A stretch of 16,265 bases of DNA. Origin: Collinsella aerofaciens (lineage in GTDB: Bacteria; Actinomycetota; Coriobacteriia; Coriobacteriales; Coriobacteriaceae). The DNA lies in assembly GCA_030841765.1 (NCBI GenBank), contig JAUUSS010000050.1, positions 1 through 16,265 of the forward strand, in the 5' to 3' direction. The position numbers were made by a program, and so were the translations under genes. Of this stretch, positions 14,456-16,265 are shown one piece after another (the stretch's first letter is position 1; each line of letters begins with the position of its first letter). The notes under the pieces are model-generated. The model did not search any database, was not told where the DNA came from, and was given only the letters and a program-made list of their open reading frames with translations.

Positions 14456-16210
14456 ATGGATATGTTTGAGGACGAGTACCAGCGTGCCTCGCTTCGTCGC
14501 CGTGGCGTAATCGCGCGCGGCGTGGCAAAGCGCTGCCTGGTGGCATTCCTGGCCTTCGCGATGGCCTTTGGCACCACGCCGGCTCAGCTGTGGGCCGAGG
14601 GTGCCGAGGGCATTACCGACGCTGTGGCTCAGGCTACGACGCCAGGCGAGGACGCAGCGCTTGCGGGCGGTACCGCTGAGCAGAGCGGCGCCGAGGTTTC
14701 GGATTCCGGGAGCGCGCCTGCAGCTAGTGCCGCCACTACAGGGGCAGCAACTGGCGACGAAGGCTCGGCGACGGGGGAGAGCCCTGCCACGAGCGAGCGG
14801 TCTTCGACGGCATCCGCTGGCCAAGCAGGATCTGCCGCCGCGGCTGCCGTCCAGACAGAGAACCCGACAGAAACTGGCGATGTCGTCAAGAAGCAAATCG
14901 AGGTCTCGTTCTCGATTATCGGCACCGATGCCGACGGCAAGGCTCAGACCTGGGTGGCGCCTACGCAGCTCAAGCTCGACGAGGGCGCGACGGCTGCGGA
15001 TGCCTTCATTAAGCTGCAGGAGAAGACGGGCTTCAAGGCGAAGTACGATCCGAACACGGCATACGGTTTCTACCTCGAAAGCATCACCTCCCCGAGCGAT
15101 GGCCGCACGCTTGCCTACGATCCGGCGACTTATGCCTACTGGCAGCTGTTCGTCGACGGCGCGTCTTCCTCGGTTGGCGCGAGCAGCGTCAAACTCACCC
15201 AGGGGCAGAAGATTGAGTTTGCCTTTACGGGTGGTAGCGCGTCCCCTGTCGTTAAGGACCAGCTTGCTGCGAATGTGACCGTCATTGGTCGCGATGCCCA
15301 GGGCAAGACTCAGACCTGGGTCGACAACGCGCAGTATGTGGTGACGTCCGGTTCGAGCGCGCTTGATCTTACGAAGGTCGCGCTTGAGGCGAATGATATT
15401 GACGCCGTTGCTGCGGGCTCCTTCATTCTGAGCCTTAAGTACAACGGTGTTGAGCTGGGTACGCCCCAAGATTATTCGACCTATTGGCAGCTGTTTATCA
15501 ACGGCAAGTCGAGTGACTATACGGCGGACAATGTCACCATCCATGCTGGCGATACCGTCACGTGGTTCTACGGTGGCTGGGGCGACCAGTTGCCGTCCGA
15601 TTCTGTCCATGCTTCCGTTCAGGTGCTTGGCAAGGACAAGGACGGCAAGCAGCAGGTTTGGGCTTCGACGGGCCAGACGAGTCTCAAGGCGGGCTCTACT
15701 GCTAAGGACCTGTTGGAGCAGACTGGTCTTAAACTCAAAGCTACAGAAGAGTCTTGGGGTTGGTACCTTAGGGGCATTACCTCGCCGCTTGACGGTAAGA
15801 CCTATTGTGGCTCTGATGCTGCGACCAATAGCTATTGGCGCTTCTACGTAAAGGGCAAGTCCGACGCAAAGTACAAGTTCGCCGACGTTGGCGCTGGTGC
15901 CTACGAGCTCCATGAGGGTGACGCCGTCACCTTTATGTATGCTGGCGACAGCGATGCCCTCCCTGGTCAGGTGCTTGGATCCGCCGATATCATCGGTCCC
16001 GATGTCAACGGCAACAATACTCGCTGGGGCTCGGCAAGCAATGTTTCCCTGCCCGAGGGCTCTACGGCTCAGAACCTTATTGAGACGGTCCTGAAGGCCA
16101 AGGGCGTTACGTACAACGGCTCCCAGAGTGGTGAGTACTGGTTCCTCAATTCCATCAACTCGCCGTTCGATCACAAGCCGTATGCCTGGGATGCTGCGAC
16201 CAATAAATAT
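14456..16210 (+). CDS. Secreted multi-DUF4430 protein under B12 control, interrupted in its fourth repeat
   Basis: Seen: 585 native codons, no stop. A basic N-terminus is followed by a Sec-type signal helix (about 28-47). A low-complexity Ala/Ser/Thr/Glu linker (50-142) follows, then four tandem repeats of about 115-125 residues, starting near 147, 268, 386 and 507. Each repeat has V-x-IG-D-x-x-GK-x-x-TW near its start, and the first three have YW-x-(L/F)-(F/Y)-(V/I)-x-G later (W229, W344, W461). This matches DUF4430, the domain also found as the C-terminal part of human intrinsic factor and transcobalamin. With the riboswitch upstream, a surface corrinoid-binding role is likely (inference). 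Repeat 4 stops at Tyr585, exactly where Trp is expected. The frame happens to stay open through the inserted DNA to the window end. Start: ATG 14456 with AGGAG 4 nt upstream; an in-frame ATG at 14375 would add 27 residues. Confidence 0.85.
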
Positions 16211-16265
16211 GGCTCTGTTAGACCAGGATTGACATACATGTGTCCCCACGGTGCCATATCGTTAG
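16211..16265. mobile_element. Probable end of an insertion sequence inside the DUF4430 gene
   Basis: Homology to the other repeats breaks off between Tyr585 and the expected Trp, and the new sequence opens with GGCTCTGTTAGACC. A GGCTCT start is typical of ISL3-family ends and occurs in some other families. Only 55 nt are visible, so the family, the other end and the target duplication cannot be confirmed. Confidence 0.55.

Noticed and set aside
16236..16245. The 10-mer CATGTGTCCC in the presumed insertion sequence, shared with the 19-bp motif
   Set aside because: The match covers only half of the motif, without the palindromic partner, and is short enough to be chance.
14138..16249. A 703-codon open frame on the minus strand
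   Set aside because: It is antisense to the riboswitch and to the DUF4430 gene, has arginine-rich low-complexity sequence, and has no ribosome site. It is a GC-driven shadow frame.

Overview
The window looks like chromosomal DNA of a high-GC Gram-positive gut anaerobe, most probably a Coriobacteriia member close to Collinsella. This is an inference. It rests on the GC-rich coding sequence, the Gram-positive surface signals (lipoboxes, a Tat-exported LAxTG-anchored enzyme) and the FchA/FolD folate pair typical of anaerobes. No rRNA, tRNA or CRISPR array was seen.

Layout, left to right. (1) 1-237, minus: 5' end of a cation diffusion facilitator transporter, cut by the window edge. (2) 455-1792, plus: a protein with two zinc ribbons, followed by a structured non-coding stretch and a terminator near 1986-2009. 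(3) 2188-3240, minus: a DUF1016/YhcG-type PD-(D/E)xK nuclease-fold protein. (4) 3406-3675, plus: a small PH-like protein. It converges on (5) 3768-6248, minus: a large Tat-exported PI-PLC-type phosphodiesterase with a LADTG wall-sorting signal. A strong shared hairpin lies between them. (6) 6554-7147 and 7389-7988, minus: two tandem paralogous lipoproteins, each with its own terminator. A 19-bp motif is shared by their upstream regions. (7) 8368-9857, plus: the fchA-folD one-carbon operon. (8) 9892-10129: an AT-rich element with 41-bp terminal inverted repeats (MITE-like). (9) 10213-11736, plus: a C69-family dipeptidase. (10) 11836-14024, plus: a phasin-like helical protein and a UbiB/AarF-type kinase in one operon. 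(11) 14102-16210, plus: a cobalamin riboswitch followed by a secreted protein built of DUF4430 repeats. (12) 16211-16265: what appears to be the end of an insertion sequence that has cut the fourth repeat.

Two gene sets stand out. First, the last gene joins a B12 riboswitch to an exported array of DUF4430 domains. This domain also forms the C-terminal part of human intrinsic factor and transcobalamin, so the product is a strong candidate for a bacterial surface corrinoid-binding protein. It appears to be broken here by a mobile element. Second, the FolD next to FchA lacks the lysine that FolD/MTHFD enzymes need for cyclohydrolase activity. This suggests that the bifunctional enzyme's work is split: FolD acts as the dehydrogenase and FchA as the cyclohydrolase.
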